Of a DNA stretch of 64,000 bases, positions 49,467-59,214 are shown piece after piece. The notes beneath the pieces were generated by a model. The model did not search any database, was not told the DNA's origin, and worked only from the letters and a program-made list of their open reading frames with translations. This DNA is from Citrobacter farmeri (lineage in GTDB: Bacteria; Pseudomonadota; Gammaproteobacteria; Enterobacterales; Enterobacteriaceae). Made by a program: the position numbers and the translations under genes. The stretch is taken from contig NZ_CP077291.1 in NCBI RefSeq assembly GCF_019048065.1, positions 1,302,001-1,366,000 of the forward strand, given 5' to 3'. Each line of letters starts with the position of its first letter. Position 1 is the first letter of the stretch.

Positions 49467-50299
49467 TGTTTGCAGTCTCCTCCCGACGCGTGCTGCCCGG
49501 CTTTACTTTAAGTCTGGGCACCAGTCTGCTGTTTGTTTGCCTGATTTTGTTGCTGCCGCTCAGTGCGCTGGTGATGCAACTGGCGCAGATGAGCTGGGCG
49601 CAATACTGGGAGGTGATCACCAATCCGCAGGTGGTCGCCGCCTATAAGGTGACGCTGCTGTCGGCGTTTGTGGCGTCGATTTTTAACGGCGTGTTTGGCC
49701 TGCTGATGGCGTGGATCTTAACCCGCTATCGCTTCCCGGGACGGACGCTGCTGGATGCGCTGATGGACCTGCCGTTTGCTCTGCCGACGGCAGTCGCAGG
49801 TCTGACGTTGGCCTCGTTGTTTTCCGTTAACGGTTTTTACGGCGAATGGCTGGCGAAGTTTGATATCAAGGTGACGTACACCTGGCTTGGTATCGCGGTG
49901 GCGATGGCTTTTACCAGCATTCCGTTTGTGGTGCGTACCGTGCAGCCGGTGCTGGAAGAGTTAGGCCCGGAATATGAAGAAGCGGCGGAAACGCTCGGCG
50001 CAAGTCGCTGGCAGAGCTTTCGCAAAGTGGTACTGCCGGAACTGTCGCCGGCGCTGGTGGCTGGCGTGGCGCTGTCGTTTACCCGCAGCCTCGGCGAGTT
50101 CGGCGCGGTGATTTTTATCGCCGGTAATATCGCCTGGAAAACGGAAGTGGCCTCGTTGATGATTTTTGTTCGTTTGCAGGAGTTCGATTACCCTGCCGCC
50201 AGCGCGATTGCTTCGGTGATCCTCGCGGCATCGTTGCTGCTGCTGTTTTCGATTAACACTCTGCAAAGTCGCTTTGGCCGACGTGTGGTAGGTCACTAA
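49466..50299 (+). CDS. cysU: CysU (CysT), sulfate/thiosulfate ABC permease
   Basis: This 277-residue inner-membrane permease has six membrane helices. The EAA loop is EEAAETLGASRWQSFRKVVLPELSPALVAG at about 171-200. It pairs with CysW and is energised by CysA. Start overlaps the cysP stop (TAATG). Length equals the E. coli protein. Confidence 0.95.
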   Translation: MFAVSSRRVLPGFTLSLGTSLLFVCLILLLPLSALVMQLAQMSWAQYWEVITNPQVVAAYKVTLLSAFVASIFNGVFGLLMAWILTRYRFPGRTLLDALMDLPFALPTAVAGLTLASLFSVNGFYGEWLAKFDIKVTYTWLGIAVAMAFTSIPFVVRTVQPVLEELGPEYEEAAETLGASRWQSFRKVVLPELSPALVAGVALSFTRSLGEFGAVIFIAGNIAWKTEVASLMIFVRLQEFDYPAASAIASVILAASLLLLFSINTLQSRFGRRVVGH

Positions 50300-51174
50300 T
50301 GGCGGAAGTTACTCAATTGAAGCGTTATGACGCCCCCCGTATTAACTGGGGAAAATGGTTTCTGATTGGCACCGGTATGCTGGTGTCGGCGTTTATCCTG
50401 CTGGTGCCGATGCTCTACATTTTCGCCAAAGCGTTTAGCCTTGGGCTGATGCCGGTACTACAGAATCTGACCGACCCGGATATGCTGCACGCCATCTGGC
50501 TGACGGTGCTGATTGCGCTGATTGCGGTGCCGGTGAACCTGGTGTTCGGTATTCTGCTGGCCTGGCTGGTGACCCGTTTTAATTTTCCGGGGCGCCAGTT
50601 GCTGCTGACATTGCTGGACATTCCCTTTGCTGTCTCGCCGGTGGTGGCGGGGCTGGTGTATTTGCTGTTCTACGGCTCGAATGGTCCGCTGGGCAGCTGG
50701 CTGGATGAGCATAACTTGCAAATTATGTTCTCCTGGCCGGGGATGGTGCTGGTCACTATCTTCGTCACCTGTCCGTTTGTGGTACGTGAGCTGGTGCCGG
50801 TGATGCTCAGCCAGGGCAGCCAGGAGGATGAGGCGGCGATTTTGCTGGGCGCATCCGGTTGGCAGATGTTCCGTCGCGTGACGTTGCCGAACATTCGTTG
50901 GGCGCTGCTGTATGGCGTGGTGCTGACCAACGCCCGTGCGATTGGCGAGTTTGGCGCGGTGTCGGTAGTGTCGGGCTCGATTCGCGGGGAAACGCTATCG
51001 CTGCCGTTACAGATTGAATTACTGGAGCAGGATTACAACACCGTCGGCTCCTTTACCGCCGCCGCGCTGCTGACGCTGATGGCGATTATTACCCTGTTTT
51101 TGAAGAGCATGTTGCAATGGCGCCTGGAGAATCAGGAAAAACGCGCGCAACAGGAGGAAAATCATGAGCATTGA
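50299..51174 (+). CDS. cysW: CysW, sulfate/thiosulfate ABC permease
   Basis: This 291-residue permease is homologous to CysU. Six helices are visible, with the EAA loop [31 protein letters not shown] near 178-208. The start codon (ATG at 50299) overlaps the cysU stop (TAATG), and the end overlaps cysA by 11 bases. Such overlaps ensure balanced translation of the two half-transporter partners. Confidence 0.95.
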   Translation: MAEVTQLKRYDAPRINWGKWFLIGTGMLVSAFILLVPMLYIFAKAFSLGLMPVLQNLTDPDMLHAIWLTVLIALIAVPVNLVFGILLAWLVTRFNFPGRQLLLTLLDIPFAVSPVVAGLVYLLFYGSNGPLGSWLDEHNLQIMFSWPGMVLVTIFVTCPFVVRELVPVMLSQGSQEDEAAILLGASGWQMFRRVTLPNIRWALLYGVVLTNARAIGEFGAVSVVSGSIRGETLSLPLQIELLEQDYNTVGSFTAAALLTLMAIITLFLKSMLQWRLENQEKRAQQEENHEH

Positions 51175-52261
51175 GATTGCCAATATTAAGAAGTCTTTTG
51201 GTCGCACCCAGGTGCTGAACGATATCTCACTGGATATTCCTTCAGGTCAGATGGTTGCGCTGCTGGGGCCGTCCGGTTCCGGAAAAACCACGCTGCTGCG
51301 CATTATTGCCGGACTGGAACATCAGTCCAGCGGCCATATTCGTTTCCACGGCACGGACGTCAGTCGCCTGCATGCGCGCGATCGTAAAGTCGGTTTTGTC
51401 TTCCAGCACTATGCGCTGTTCCGCCATATGACGGTGTTTGACAATATCGCCTTTGGCCTGAGCGTCCTGCCGCGTCGTGAGCGCCCCAATGCGGCAGCAA
51501 TCAAAGCGAAGGTGACGAAACTGCTGGAGATGGTGCAACTGGCACACCTGGCGGATCGCTTCCCGGCGCAGCTTTCAGGTGGACAAAAACAGCGTGTCGC
51601 GCTGGCCCGCGCCTTAGCCGTTGAACCGCAAATTCTGTTATTGGATGAACCGTTCGGTGCCCTCGATGCGCAGGTACGAAAAGAGTTGCGCCGTTGGTTG
51701 CGTCAACTGCATGAAGAGCTGAAATTCACCAGCGTCTTTGTCACGCACGATCAGGAAGAGGCTACGGAAGTGGCGGATCGCGTGGTGGTGATGAGTCAGG
51801 GCCATATTGAACAAGCCGATGCGCCAGACCAGGTATGGCGTGAACCGGCGACCCGCTTTGTGCTGGAGTTTATGGGCGAAGTTAACCGCCTGCAGGGCAC
51901 CATTCGCGGCGGACAGTTCCATGTTGGCGCCCACCGCTGGCCGCTGGGCTATACGCCAGCGTATCAGGGACCGGTCGATCTGTTCCTGCGTCCGTGGGAA
52001 GTCGACATCAGTCGCCGTACCAGTCTGGATTCACCCTTGCCGGTACAGGTCATCGAAGCCAGCCCGAAAGGCCACTACACCCAATTAGTTGTGCAGCCAC
52101 TCGGGTGGTATCACGAACCGTTGACGGTGGTTATGCAGGGAGACGATGCCCCGGTGCGCGGCGAGCGTCTGTTTGTCGGGCTGCAAAACGCACGGTTGTA
52201 TGATGGCAATCAGCGTATTGAGACCCGCGAAGAGGAACTTGCTCTGGCACAAAGTGCTTGA
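51164..52261 (+). CDS. cysA: CysA, sulfate/thiosulfate ABC transporter ATPase
   Basis: CysA hydrolyses ATP to drive sulfate and thiosulfate import. The 365-residue protein has Walker [15 protein letters not shown] (about 33-46), signature [17 protein letters not shown], Walker [13 protein letters not shown] and the switch His in [10 protein letters not shown]. The C-terminal TOBE-like part (about 240-365) is typical of this subfamily. It starts inside cysW and ends 66 bases before cysM, separated by a strong hairpin. Confidence 0.96.
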   Translation: MSIEIANIKKSFGRTQVLNDISLDIPSGQMVALLGPSGSGKTTLLRIIAGLEHQSSGHIRFHGTDVSRLHARDRKVGFVFQHYALFRHMTVFDNIAFGLSVLPRRERPNAAAIKAKVTKLLEMVQLAHLADRFPAQLSGGQKQRVALARALAVEPQILLLDEPFGALDAQVRKELRRWLRQLHEELKFTSVFVTHDQEEATEVADRVVVMSQGHIEQADAPDQVWREPATRFVLEFMGEVNRLQGTIRGGQFHVGAHRWPLGYTPAYQGPVDLFLRPWEVDISRRTSLDSPLPVQVIEASPKGHYTQLVVQPLGWYHEPLTVVMQGDDAPVRGERLFVGLQNARLYDGNQRIETREEELALAQSA

Positions 52262-52282
52262 TAGGTTATCTGTATGTTTATC

Positions 52283-52314
52283 GCCCGGAGGCGCAACGCG
52301 ATCCGGGCTTTTTT
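52283..52314 (+). terminator. Terminator between cysA and cysM
   Basis: GCCCGGA (52283-52289) pairs with TCCGGGC (52302-52308) around a 12-base loop and is followed by six T (52309-52314). It ends just 13 bases before the cysM GTG start. Confidence 0.85.
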
Positions 52315-52327
52315 ATGGACAGCGTGC

Positions 52328-53239
52328 GTGAACACATTAGAACAAACAATTGGCAATACGCCTCTGGTGAAACTCCAGCGCCTGACACCGGATAATGGCA
52401 GTGAAATTTGGGTCAAACTGGAAGGCAATAACCCGGCAGGTTCGGTGAAAGATCGTGCTGCATTATCGATGATTGTTGAGGCGGAAAAACGCGGCGAGAT
52501 TAATCCTGGCGACGTGTTAATTGAGGCGACCAGCGGCAATACCGGCATTGCGCTGGCTATGATTGCCGCGTTGAAAGGTTATCGTATGAAGCTGCTGATG
52601 CCAGACAACATGAGTCAGGAGCGTCGTGCGGCGATGCGCGCCTACGGTGCCGAGCTGGTTCTGGTCACTAAAGAGCAGGGAATGGAAGGGGCGCGCGATT
52701 TAGCGCTGGAAATGGCCCAGCGCGGCGAAGGTAAACTGCTGGACCAGTTCAACAACCCTGATAATCCGTACGCGCATTACACCACCACAGGGCCGGAAAT
52801 CTGGCAGCAAACGTCCGGACGCCTCACCCATTTTGTCTCCAGTATGGGCACTACGGGCACCATCACCGGCGTTTCCCGCTTTCTGCGCGAACAAGAGAAA
52901 CCGGTGACGATTGTGGGGCTGCAACCGGAAGAGGGCAGCAGCATTCCGGGGATTCGCCGCTGGCCAGCGGAATACCTGCCGGGCATTTTTAATGCTCAGC
53001 TTGTCGATCAGGTGGTGGATATTCACCAGCGAGATGCGGAGAACACCATGCGTGAACTGGCTGTACGTGAAGGGATCTTCTGTGGCGTCAGTTCAGGCGG
53101 CGCAGTGGCCGGCGCGATACGGATTGCGAAAGCGAATCCGGGCGCGGTGGTAGTGGCGATTATTTGCGATCGCGGCGATCGTTATCTCTCTACTGGTGTG
53201 TTTGGCGAAGAACACTTCAGCCAGGGCGCAGGGATTTAA
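52328..53239 (+). CDS. cysM: CysM, O-acetylserine sulfhydrylase B
   Basis: CysM makes cysteine from O-acetylserine with sulfide, or S-sulfocysteine with thiosulfate. The 303-residue protein is the type-B form. PLP Lys41 is in NPAGSVKDRAALS, and the PLP-phosphate loop is [11 protein letters not shown]. It starts with GTG at 52328, which gives the E. coli length; the longer open frame from 52274 runs through the terminator and is rejected. GGA at 52317-52319 is only a weak RBS. Thiosulfate use matches its place after the thiosulfate transporter. Confidence 0.95.
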   Translation: MNTLEQTIGNTPLVKLQRLTPDNGSEIWVKLEGNNPAGSVKDRAALSMIVEAEKRGEINPGDVLIEATSGNTGIALAMIAALKGYRMKLLMPDNMSQERRAAMRAYGAELVLVTKEQGMEGARDLALEMAQRGEGKLLDQFNNPDNPYAHYTTTGPEIWQQTSGRLTHFVSSMGTTGTITGVSRFLREQEKPVTIVGLQPEEGSSIPGIRRWPAEYLPGIFNAQLVDQVVDIHQRDAENTMRELAVREGIFCGVSSGGAVAGAIRIAKANPGAVVVAIICDRGDRYLSTGVFGEEHFSQGAGI

Positions 53240-53244
53240 TCACC

Positions 53245-53272
53245 ACATAGCCCGGCCCTGGCCGGGCTATGT
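53245..53272. terminator. Bidirectional hairpin between cysM and yfeJ
   Basis: ACATAGCCCGGC pairs perfectly (12 pairs) with GCCGGGCTATGT around a CCTG loop, between two convergent genes. Neither side has a long T-run. Confidence 0.65.
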
Positions 53273-53275
53273 CAG

Positions 53276-53992
53276 TTAACGCTGGCGTTTTTTTACCAGC
53301 AGATCCAGGAACTGCCAGAGCTTTTCGTTCATCTCCCGGTAATCCCATTCACGCATTTCCGCATTTGAGCGAATAAAGCGCTTCCCTTTGGCTTCTGCCA
53401 GCTCCTGCTCAGAGTGCTGAATCAGCCCTTCCACAGCCTCGGCGGTAAATTCCATGTGGCACTGAAAGCCGTAAACGAAATTACCGTACTGCACTATCTG
53501 CCGTGGACACCCGGCACTTGTGGCAAGTACCGTTGCCTGATCGGTAAGCCCTGGCATGTCGTTATGCCAGTGACCGACGATTAGTGGGGATCCGAAGTGG
53601 GCTACCAGCGGATGCTGCTTTCCTGCTTCGCTCAGGGTGATGGGATAGTGACCAATCTCTTTCTCCGGGCTCTGGCAGACTTTGGCTCCCAGCGCCTCCC
53701 CAATCAGCTGTGAGCCCAGGCAGATCCCGACCACAATACGACCCGCCGAGATGGCTTGGTTGATCAGATGTTGTTCGGCCAGAGAATCAAAGTAAGGGCA
53801 CTCGGCGAGCGTGGTGCGCGGTGATTGTGGGCCGCCGAAAACGACCAGCATATCAAAGCCATCGGCGTTAGCCGGAACGGGTTCGTTGTCGTAGACGCGA
53901 GTCCAGGTGATGTTGTGACCGCGTGTTTCAGCCCACGGCAAATAAGCGCCTGCCGATTCAAACGACTCGTGAATGATAAAATGGACGTGCAC
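53276..53992 (-). CDS. yfeJ: YfeJ, class I glutamine amidotransferase-like protein
   Basis: This 238-residue stand-alone class I glutamine amidotransferase domain has a full catalytic triad. Cys91 lies in VGICLGSQL, with His179 and Glu181 in GFQCHMEF. It is related to GMP-synthase-type glutaminase domains; the acceptor is unknown. The start is GTG at 53992 with AGGAG seven bases upstream. It follows ptsJ by 13 bases on the same strand, so the two are probably co-transcribed. The gene symbol is the name used in Salmonella as I remember it. Confidence 0.85.
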   Translation of the reverse strand: MHVHFIIHESFESAGAYLPWAETRGHNITWTRVYDNEPVPANADGFDMLVVFGGPQSPRTTLAECPYFDSLAEQHLINQAISAGRIVVGICLGSQLIGEALGAKVCQSPEKEIGHYPITLSEAGKQHPLVAHFGSPLIVGHWHNDMPGLTDQATVLATSAGCPRQIVQYGNFVYGFQCHMEFTAEAVEGLIQHSEQELAEAKGKRFIRSNAEMREWDYREMNEKLWQFLDLLVKKRQR

Positions 53993-54005
53993 GGATGCTC
54001 TCCTG

Positions 54006-55301
54006 TTATTGGCTCAGCGCCTGATGAAGATGGGCGGCCAGGCGGTTGATGTCGTTGTCGTTGAGTGTGGACAGGGTAATGCGCAGTCCCTGTGCGGGGG
54101 TGTTGACGCCGAAGGCTTCGCCTTCACGCACCAGCCAGCCAGATTTCGCCAGCGCGAATGCGGTGTTCTGACTGGCTTCAGCGAGCGGTAGCCACAGGTT
54201 CAGGCCATCGCCGGGGAAGAAATTGCTGATGCCTTGCGTGAGCAGCGCCTGAGCCAGTTTACGCTGCTGTTCAGCATAAAACTGGCGGGATTCTGTGAGG
54301 GTTCGCTGCCAGGCGGGGTCCGTCAGACAGGCGTAAACCAGATCCTGCAAAATGTGGCTGACCCACTGACTGCCAGCGTTAAGGCGTAGGCGTAACTTTG
54401 CCGAGGTCGCGGGATCGCTGGCGACAATGGCAAGGCGCAGGTCCGGCCCCAGCGTTTTCGACATTGAGCGAACGACCGACCAGTGGAGCGTTTCGGCTGC
54501 AATTACCGGATACCATGCGGAAGCTGAAAGCAGCGCAAAGTGGTCGTCAACAATGACCAGCACCTGCGGATATCGCGCAAGGATAGCCTGTAACGCGCCA
54601 GCGCGTGCGGCGCTTAAACTGCATCCTGTCGGGTTGTGCGCCCGTGGCGTAACGATCACCGCGCGCGCGCCTTTACTCAACGCCTGTTCAAGCCCTTCGG
54701 GTAACATCCCTTCGCTATCGACGCTCACCGGGCTGGCGCTGAATCCGGCGTATCGCAGCATGCTGATGCTGCTTAAAAAACAGGGATCCTCAACCACCAC
54801 GCTGTCGCCCGGTAGCAGATGGGCGCTCAGCAGGCGCTCAATGGCATCAATCGCGCCGCTGGTGATATCAATTTCGCCCGCGGCGGGAACGGCATTCTGC
54901 ATCCATTGTGTGGCCCAGCGCTTTAGCTCCGGTGAAACGGGCGCGTCGCCGTACAGACGGTGACCATGATGGAGATTTACAAAGTAGCGACTCAGGTCGG
55001 GCAGACGAGTCGGATCTGGATTTCCGCTGGAGAGATCGTGCAGTGGCGTATGTGGGTCGCCGCCTTCCCGCGCGATGGGCACAGAAGCACTTTTGATGAC
55101 GGTACCATTGCGGCCACGACTTTGCGCCAACCCGGAAGTGACCAGGCGTTTGTAGGCCGCCGCGACGGTATTGCGATTCACGTTGAGTTGCGCTGCCAGT
55201 TCCCGCACCGGAGGCAGTGTTTCACCGGCAGGCAACACGCCACTGGTTACGTGCTGACGTATACTGTCAAATATTTCGCTGGCGGTTTTTCCGTCGATCA
55301 T
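54006..55301 (-). CDS. ptsJ: PtsJ, MocR-family transcriptional regulator
   Basis: PtsJ is a GntR/MocR-type regulator. The 431-residue protein has an N-terminal winged helix (about 1-70, PPVRELAAQLNVNRNTVAAAYKRLV). A fold-type-I aminotransferase-like domain follows with RAHNPTGCSLS and the PLP lysine in VRSMSKTLGPDLRLAI. Salmonella PtsJ has been reported to repress pdxK and to bind pyridoxal phosphate. Its divergent position, 82 bases from pdxK, supports the same role. The product could still have other targets. Confidence 0.92.
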   Translation of the reverse strand: MIDGKTASEIFDSIRQHVTSGVLPAGETLPPVRELAAQLNVNRNTVAAAYKRLVTSGLAQSRGRNGTVIKSASVPIAREGGDPHTPLHDLSSGNPDPTRLPDLSRYFVNLHHGHRLYGDAPVSPELKRWATQWMQNAVPAAGEIDITSGAIDAIERLLSAHLLPGDSVVVEDPCFLSSISMLRYAGFSASPVSVDSEGMLPEGLEQALSKGARAVIVTPRAHNPTGCSLSAARAGALQAILARYPQVLVIVDDHFALLSASAWYPVIAAETLHWSVVRSMSKTLGPDLRLAIVASDPATSAKLRLRLNAGSQWVSHILQDLVYACLTDPAWQRTLTESRQFYAEQQRKLAQALLTQGISNFFPGDGLNLWLPLAEASQNTAFALAKSGWLVREGEAFGVNTPAQGLRITLSTLNDNDINRLAAHLHQALSQ

Positions 55302-55309
55302 TATTGACC

Positions 55310-55337
55310 TATGACAAAATGAATTTTAGCATATGAC
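55310..55337. promoter_or_regulatory. Candidate PtsJ operator between ptsJ and pdxK
   Basis: TATGAC occurs at 55310-55315 and again at 55332-55337, in the same orientation and 22 bases (about two helical turns) apart. MocR proteins often bind direct repeats with such phasing. The match to PtsJ is inferred. Confidence 0.5.
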
Positions 55338-55383
55338 GATAATAGTGAGGCATCAGCCCGCTGTCCAGTGAGAGGAGAAGTCT

Positions 55384-56250
55384 ATGGGGCAGGAGAGTGA
55401 TATTCAGTCAGTGCTCTTCGACGATAAGCATCGGGCGTTACAGACCGATATTGTCGCCGTTCAGTCACAGGTGGTGTATGGCAGCGTTGGCAACAGCATC
55501 GCTGTACCTGCCATCAAAGCAAAGGGATTGCGGGTGACAGCGGTGCCTACCGTTCTGTTCAGTAATACTCCGCACTATGACACGTTTTATGGCGGGGTGA
55601 TCCCGGCTGACTGGTTCAGTGGCTATTTGCTGGCGCTTAATGAGCGCGATGCGCTGCGCGAGTTAAAGGCCGTGACAACCGGTTACATGGGCAGCGCGGA
55701 GCAAATTGCGCGACTGGCGCAGTGGCTGAAAATCGTGCGTGACACGCATCCGGACATCGCGGTTCTGGTCGATCCGGTGATTGGCGACGTTGACAGCGGG
55801 ATGTATGTGAAAGCCGAGATTCCGGATGCCTATCGACTTCATCTGTTGCCGTTGGCGCAGGGGCTGACGCCGAATGTTTTTGAGCTTGAGATGCTCAGTG
55901 GCATGTCGTGCCGCACGCTGGAGGAGGCTGTCGTCGCGGCGAGATCGTTGCTGACCGACACGCTGAAGTGGATTGTGATCACCAGCGCACCAGGGCAGGA
56001 CGGTGACACCATCACTGTGGCGGTGGTGACAGCGCAAACGCTGGATGTGATTGAACACCCGCGTGTAGAAACCGATCTGAAAGGGACCGGCGATCTGTTT
56101 TGTGCTGAGTTAATTAGTGGCATTGTGCTGGGAAAAACACTGACGCAGGCAACGCAACAGGCTGCAGAACGCGTGCTGGAGGTGATGACCTGGACGCAGC
56201 AATGCGGGTGTGACGAACTAATACTGCCTCCGGCAGGGGAGGCGCGATGA
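55384..56250 (+). CDS. pdxK: PdxK, pyridoxal/pyridoxine/hydroxymethylpyrimidine kinase
   Basis: PdxK phosphorylates pyridoxal, pyridoxine and pyridoxamine in the vitamin B6 salvage pathway. The 288-residue ribokinase-fold protein has [15 protein letters not shown] near residue 31, the ADP-site motif [16 protein letters not shown], and the anion-hole/catalytic Asp in [17 protein letters not shown]. An AGGAGAAG site precedes the ATG. It is probably controlled by PtsJ. The next ORF starts within its stop (ATGA). Confidence 0.95.
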   Translation: MGQESDIQSVLFDDKHRALQTDIVAVQSQVVYGSVGNSIAVPAIKAKGLRVTAVPTVLFSNTPHYDTFYGGVIPADWFSGYLLALNERDALRELKAVTTGYMGSAEQIARLAQWLKIVRDTHPDIAVLVDPVIGDVDSGMYVKAEIPDAYRLHLLPLAQGLTPNVFELEMLSGMSCRTLEEAVVAARSLLTDTLKWIVITSAPGQDGDTITVAVVTAQTLDVIEHPRVETDLKGTGDLFCAELISGIVLGKTLTQATQQAAERVLEVMTWTQQCGCDELILPPAGEAR

Positions 56251-56486
56251 AGAGCTATCGACTGGTGGTGCGCCAGCAGGGGCGCATCGTCGGGCATTTT
56301 GAAACCAGCGGGCTGAATGCGCTGGAAGATATCTGCGTGGCGCGCGCGATGTTTGGCATTACGGGCGGCTATCAGTGTGAACTGCTGGTGTCTGATTCAG
56401 AAAAGCGGATGCTGGAGAGCGGGCCGGATGGGATGAAAATCCTGATGCGTGAAAAGTGTTATCGCCCGGTGACCTCGCCACTATGA
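56247..56486 (+). CDS. Small conserved hypothetical protein coupled to pdxK
   Basis: This 79-residue ORF starts in the pdxK stop codon (ATGA overlap at 56247-56250) and ends 68 bases before a bidirectional terminator. I do not recognise a named gene; I believe Salmonella has a similar small protein at this place. It is soluble-looking, with basic N- and C-termini ([14 protein letters not shown]... and REKCYRP), two cysteines in the first part (ICVAR, YQCELL) and one near the end. The overlap argues that it is really translated, at the pace of pdxK. No function can be deduced. Confidence 0.72.
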   Translation: MKSYRLVVRQQGRIVGHFETSGLNALEDICVARAMFGITGGYQCELLVSDSEKRMLESGPDGMKILMREKCYRPVTSPL

Positions 56487-56554
56487 CCGCCGTACCGATG
56501 CCGGATGGCCTGGTTCCGTGGTGACAAATCGCCCAGGCCTGATAACGTGTATAA

Positions 56555-56583
56555 AAAAATGGCGCCAGAAGGCGCCATTTTTT
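56555..56583. terminator. Bidirectional terminator between the pdxK unit and crr
   Basis: AAAAATGGCGCC pairs with GGCGCCATTTTT around an AGAA loop, giving a perfect 12-pair stem with T-runs on both strands. Confidence 0.92.
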
Positions 56584-56596
56584 CCTGCGGCAAGAA

Positions 56597-57106
56597 TTAT
56601 TTCTTGATGCGGATAACCGGGGTTTCCCCTACGGTCACGCTACCGGACAGTTTGATCAGTTCTTTGATTTCGTCCATGTTGGAGATAACAACCGGAGTCA
56701 GGGTAGACTTGGCTTTTTCTTCCAGCAGCGGCAGATCGAATTCAATAACCGGGTCACCCACTTTCACACGCTGGCCTTCTTCAGCAATGCGCTTAAAGCC
56801 TTCGCCTTTCAGCTCAACGGTGTCGATACCGAAGTGAACAAACAGTTCGATACCGCTATCGGATTCGATAGAGAACGCATGGTTGGTCTCAAAGATTTTG
56901 CCGATAGTGCCATCAACCGGTGCAACCATCTTGTTACCGGTTGGTTTGATAGCGATGCCATCACCCACGATTTTTTCAGCAAAAACGACATCCGGTACGT
57001 CTTCGATGTTGACGATCTCGCCAGAGAGCGGTGCAACAATCTCAATAGTTCCGGTGTCTTTCTTATCATCAGAAACCAGAGACTTCAGTTTATCGAACAA
57101 ACCCAT
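56597..57106 (-). CDS. crr: Crr, glucose-specific PTS EIIA component
   Basis: EIIA-Glc receives phosphate from HPr and passes it to EIIBC-Glc. Its unphosphorylated form inhibits non-PTS permeases, and its phosphorylated form activates adenylate cyclase. The 169-residue protein has the phospho-acceptor His91 (FVHFGID) and His76 (TNHAFSI). It is the last gene of ptsH-ptsI-crr, 40 bases after ptsI. E. coli crr also has its own promoters inside ptsI, which I did not try to place. Confidence 0.97.
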   Translation of the reverse strand: MGLFDKLKSLVSDDKKDTGTIEIVAPLSGEIVNIEDVPDVVFAEKIVGDGIAIKPTGNKMVAPVDGTIGKIFETNHAFSIESDSGIELFVHFGIDTVELKGEGFKRIAEEGQRVKVGDPVIEFDLPLLEEKAKSTLTPVVISNMDEIKELIKLSGSVTVGETPVIRIKK

Positions 57107-57146
57107 GATCTTCTCCTAAGCAGTAAATTGGGCCGCATCTCGTGGA

Positions 57147-58874
57147 TTAGCAGATTGTTTTTTCTTCAATGAACTTGTTAACCAGCGTCATTAACTCGTC
57201 CGTTGTCGGTTGAGCAAGAGCCTGCTCTGCTAACACCTTCGCATCTTCGAAGTTCGTGTTACGGATAATCTTCTTAATGCGCGGGATAGAAATGGCGCTC
57301 ATAGAGAATTCGTCCAGACCCATCCCCAGCAACAGAAGTGTAGCACGTTCGTCGCCTGCAAGCTCACCACACATGCCAGTCCATTTACCTTCAGCATGAG
57401 AAGCATCAATAACCTGCTTGATAAGCGTCAGGACAGATGGCGACATTGGCTGGTAGAGATGTGAAATCATATCATTACCACGGTCAACTGCCAGGGTGTA
57501 CTGCGTTAAATCATTGGTGCCGATACTAAAGAAATCAACTTCTTTGGCTAAATGACGAGCAATGGTTGCCGCTGCCGGTGTTTCCACCATCACGCCAATC
57601 TCAATGGTTTCATCAAATGCTTTACCTTCGTCACGCAGTTCCTGTTTGTAGATTTCGATCTCTTTGCGCAGCGCGCGGACTTCTTCAACAGAGATGATCA
57701 TCGGGAACATAATGCGCAGTTTGCCGAAAGCAGACGCGCGCAGGATAGCGCGAACCTGATCGCGCAGGATCTCTTTACGATCCATCGCGATACGCACAGC
57801 GCGCCAGCCCAGGAACGGGTTCTCTTCTTTCGGGAAGTTCATGTACGGCAGCTCTTTGTCGCCGCCGATGTCCATGGTACGCACGATCACGGCCTGAGAG
57901 CCACAGGCTTCAGCCACGGCTTTGTACGCTGCAAACTGTTCTTCTTCAGTCGGCAGCGCGTCGCGGTCCATAAACAGAAATTCAGTACGATACAGACCAA
58001 CGCCTTCCGCACCGTTACGCTCTGCACCTTCGACGTCACGCACGGTACCGATGTTGGCGCACACTTCAACCTGATGACCATCCAGCGTGATCGCCGGCAG
58101 GTCTTTCAGTTTAGCCAGTTCCGCTTTCTCAGAGGCAACCTGCTCCTGAACAGCGCGCAGTTTTTCAATTTCTTCGTTGGTCGGGTTGACGTAAACCTGG
58201 TTGTTTACGGCATCCAGAATCAGATAGTCGTCATTTTTGACCTGAGAGGTCACGCTACCGGTACCCACGATGGCAGGTAGTTCCAGAGAACGCGCCATGA
58301 TAGAGGTGTGGGAGGTGCGGCCGCCCGCGTCGGTAATGAAACCCAGCACCTTCTGCAGGTTCAACTGTGCGGTTTCGGACGGGGTCAGGTCAGCGGCAAC
58401 CAGGATCACTTCGTCCTTGATTGCGCTCAGGTCGATGATTGCCAGGCCCAGGATGTTGCGCAGCAGGCGCTTACCGATGTCACGTACGTCAGCCGCACGT
58501 TCTTTAAGGTATTCATCATCCAGTTCTTCCAGGGCAGTGGCCTGACCTTCGATAATTTCATGCGCAGCTGCGTCAGCCGTCATGTGTTTATCTTTAATCA
58601 GGGCTATGATTTCCTGCTCCAGCTCCTCATCTTCGAGCAGCATGATATGCCCCTCGAAAATGGCTTCTTTTTCTTCACCGAACGTTTCACCAGCTTTCGT
58701 TTTGATCGCTTCTAACTGTGCAGATGCCTTGGCACGACCGCTCAGAAAACGTTCAACTTCCTGATCAACCTTGTCGGCAGAAACTTTTTTCCGGTCAATG
58801 ACGATTTCGTCTTCTTTCAGCAAAAGTGCTTTGCCGAAAGCGATACCCGGGGATGCTAAAATGCCTGAAATCAT
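57147..58874 (-). CDS. ptsI: PtsI, PTS enzyme I
   Basis: Enzyme I autophosphorylates with phosphoenolpyruvate and transfers phosphate to HPr. The 575-residue protein has phospho-His189 in [19 protein letters not shown], a PEP-binding C-terminal barrel with [15 protein letters not shown] and [14 protein letters not shown], and the catalytic Cys region [12 protein letters not shown]. Length equals E. coli. It lies 46 bases after ptsH. Confidence 0.98.
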   Translation of the reverse strand: MISGILASPGIAFGKALLLKEDEIVIDRKKVSADKVDQEVERFLSGRAKASAQLEAIKTKAGETFGEEKEAIFEGHIMLLEDEELEQEIIALIKDKHMTADAAAHEIIEGQATALEELDDEYLKERAADVRDIGKRLLRNILGLAIIDLSAIKDEVILVAADLTPSETAQLNLQKVLGFITDAGGRTSHTSIMARSLELPAIVGTGSVTSQVKNDDYLILDAVNNQVYVNPTNEEIEKLRAVQEQVASEKAELAKLKDLPAITLDGHQVEVCANIGTVRDVEGAERNGAEGVGLYRTEFLFMDRDALPTEEEQFAAYKAVAEACGSQAVIVRTMDIGGDKELPYMNFPKEENPFLGWRAVRIAMDRKEILRDQVRAILRASAFGKLRIMFPMIISVEEVRALRKEIEIYKQELRDEGKAFDETIEIGVMVETPAAATIARHLAKEVDFFSIGTNDLTQYTLAVDRGNDMISHLYQPMSPSVLTLIKQVIDASHAEGKWTGMCGELAGDERATLLLLGMGLDEFSMSAISIPRIKKIIRNTNFEDAKVLAEQALAQPTTDELMTLVNKFIEEKTIC

Positions 58875-58920
58875 AACCCTACCTTACTTGTGACTGATTT
58901 TTAAAAGAACCCGGAAAAAC

Positions 58921-59178
58921 TTATTCCAGTTCCGCCATCAGCTTGACCAGATGTTCAACCGCTTTCTGCTCGTCTTCACCTTCCGCAGAGATAGTAACGA
59001 CGGTACCCTGAGTCAGACCCAGAGTTTGCAGTTTAAACAGGCTTTTCGCGCTGGCGCTTTTGCCGTTGGAAGTCACAGTAATCTCAGAAGTGAAGCCTTT
59101 CGCTTCTTTAACAAACTGAGCAGCAGGGCGGGTGTGCAGACCGTTCGGAGCGGTAATGGTAACTTCTTGCTGGAACAT
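58921..59178 (-). CDS. ptsH: PtsH, HPr phosphocarrier
   Basis: HPr relays phosphate from enzyme I to the sugar-specific EIIA proteins. The 85-residue protein has phospho-His15 in [12 protein letters not shown]. The conserved Ser46-type site in [16 protein letters not shown] is not phosphorylated in enterics. A strong GGGGAAA-type leader lies before its ATG. The leader region holds a promoter, a Cra site and an inverted repeat. Confidence 0.98.
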
Positions 59179-59214
59179 TGTATTTCCCCAACTTATAGGT
59201 TTAGTGTTGTGGAA

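Noticed and set aside
57552..58280. 242-codon plus-strand frame opposite ptsI
   Set aside because: Same reason: antisense of a highly expressed, codon-biased gene, which leaves the reverse frame open by chance.
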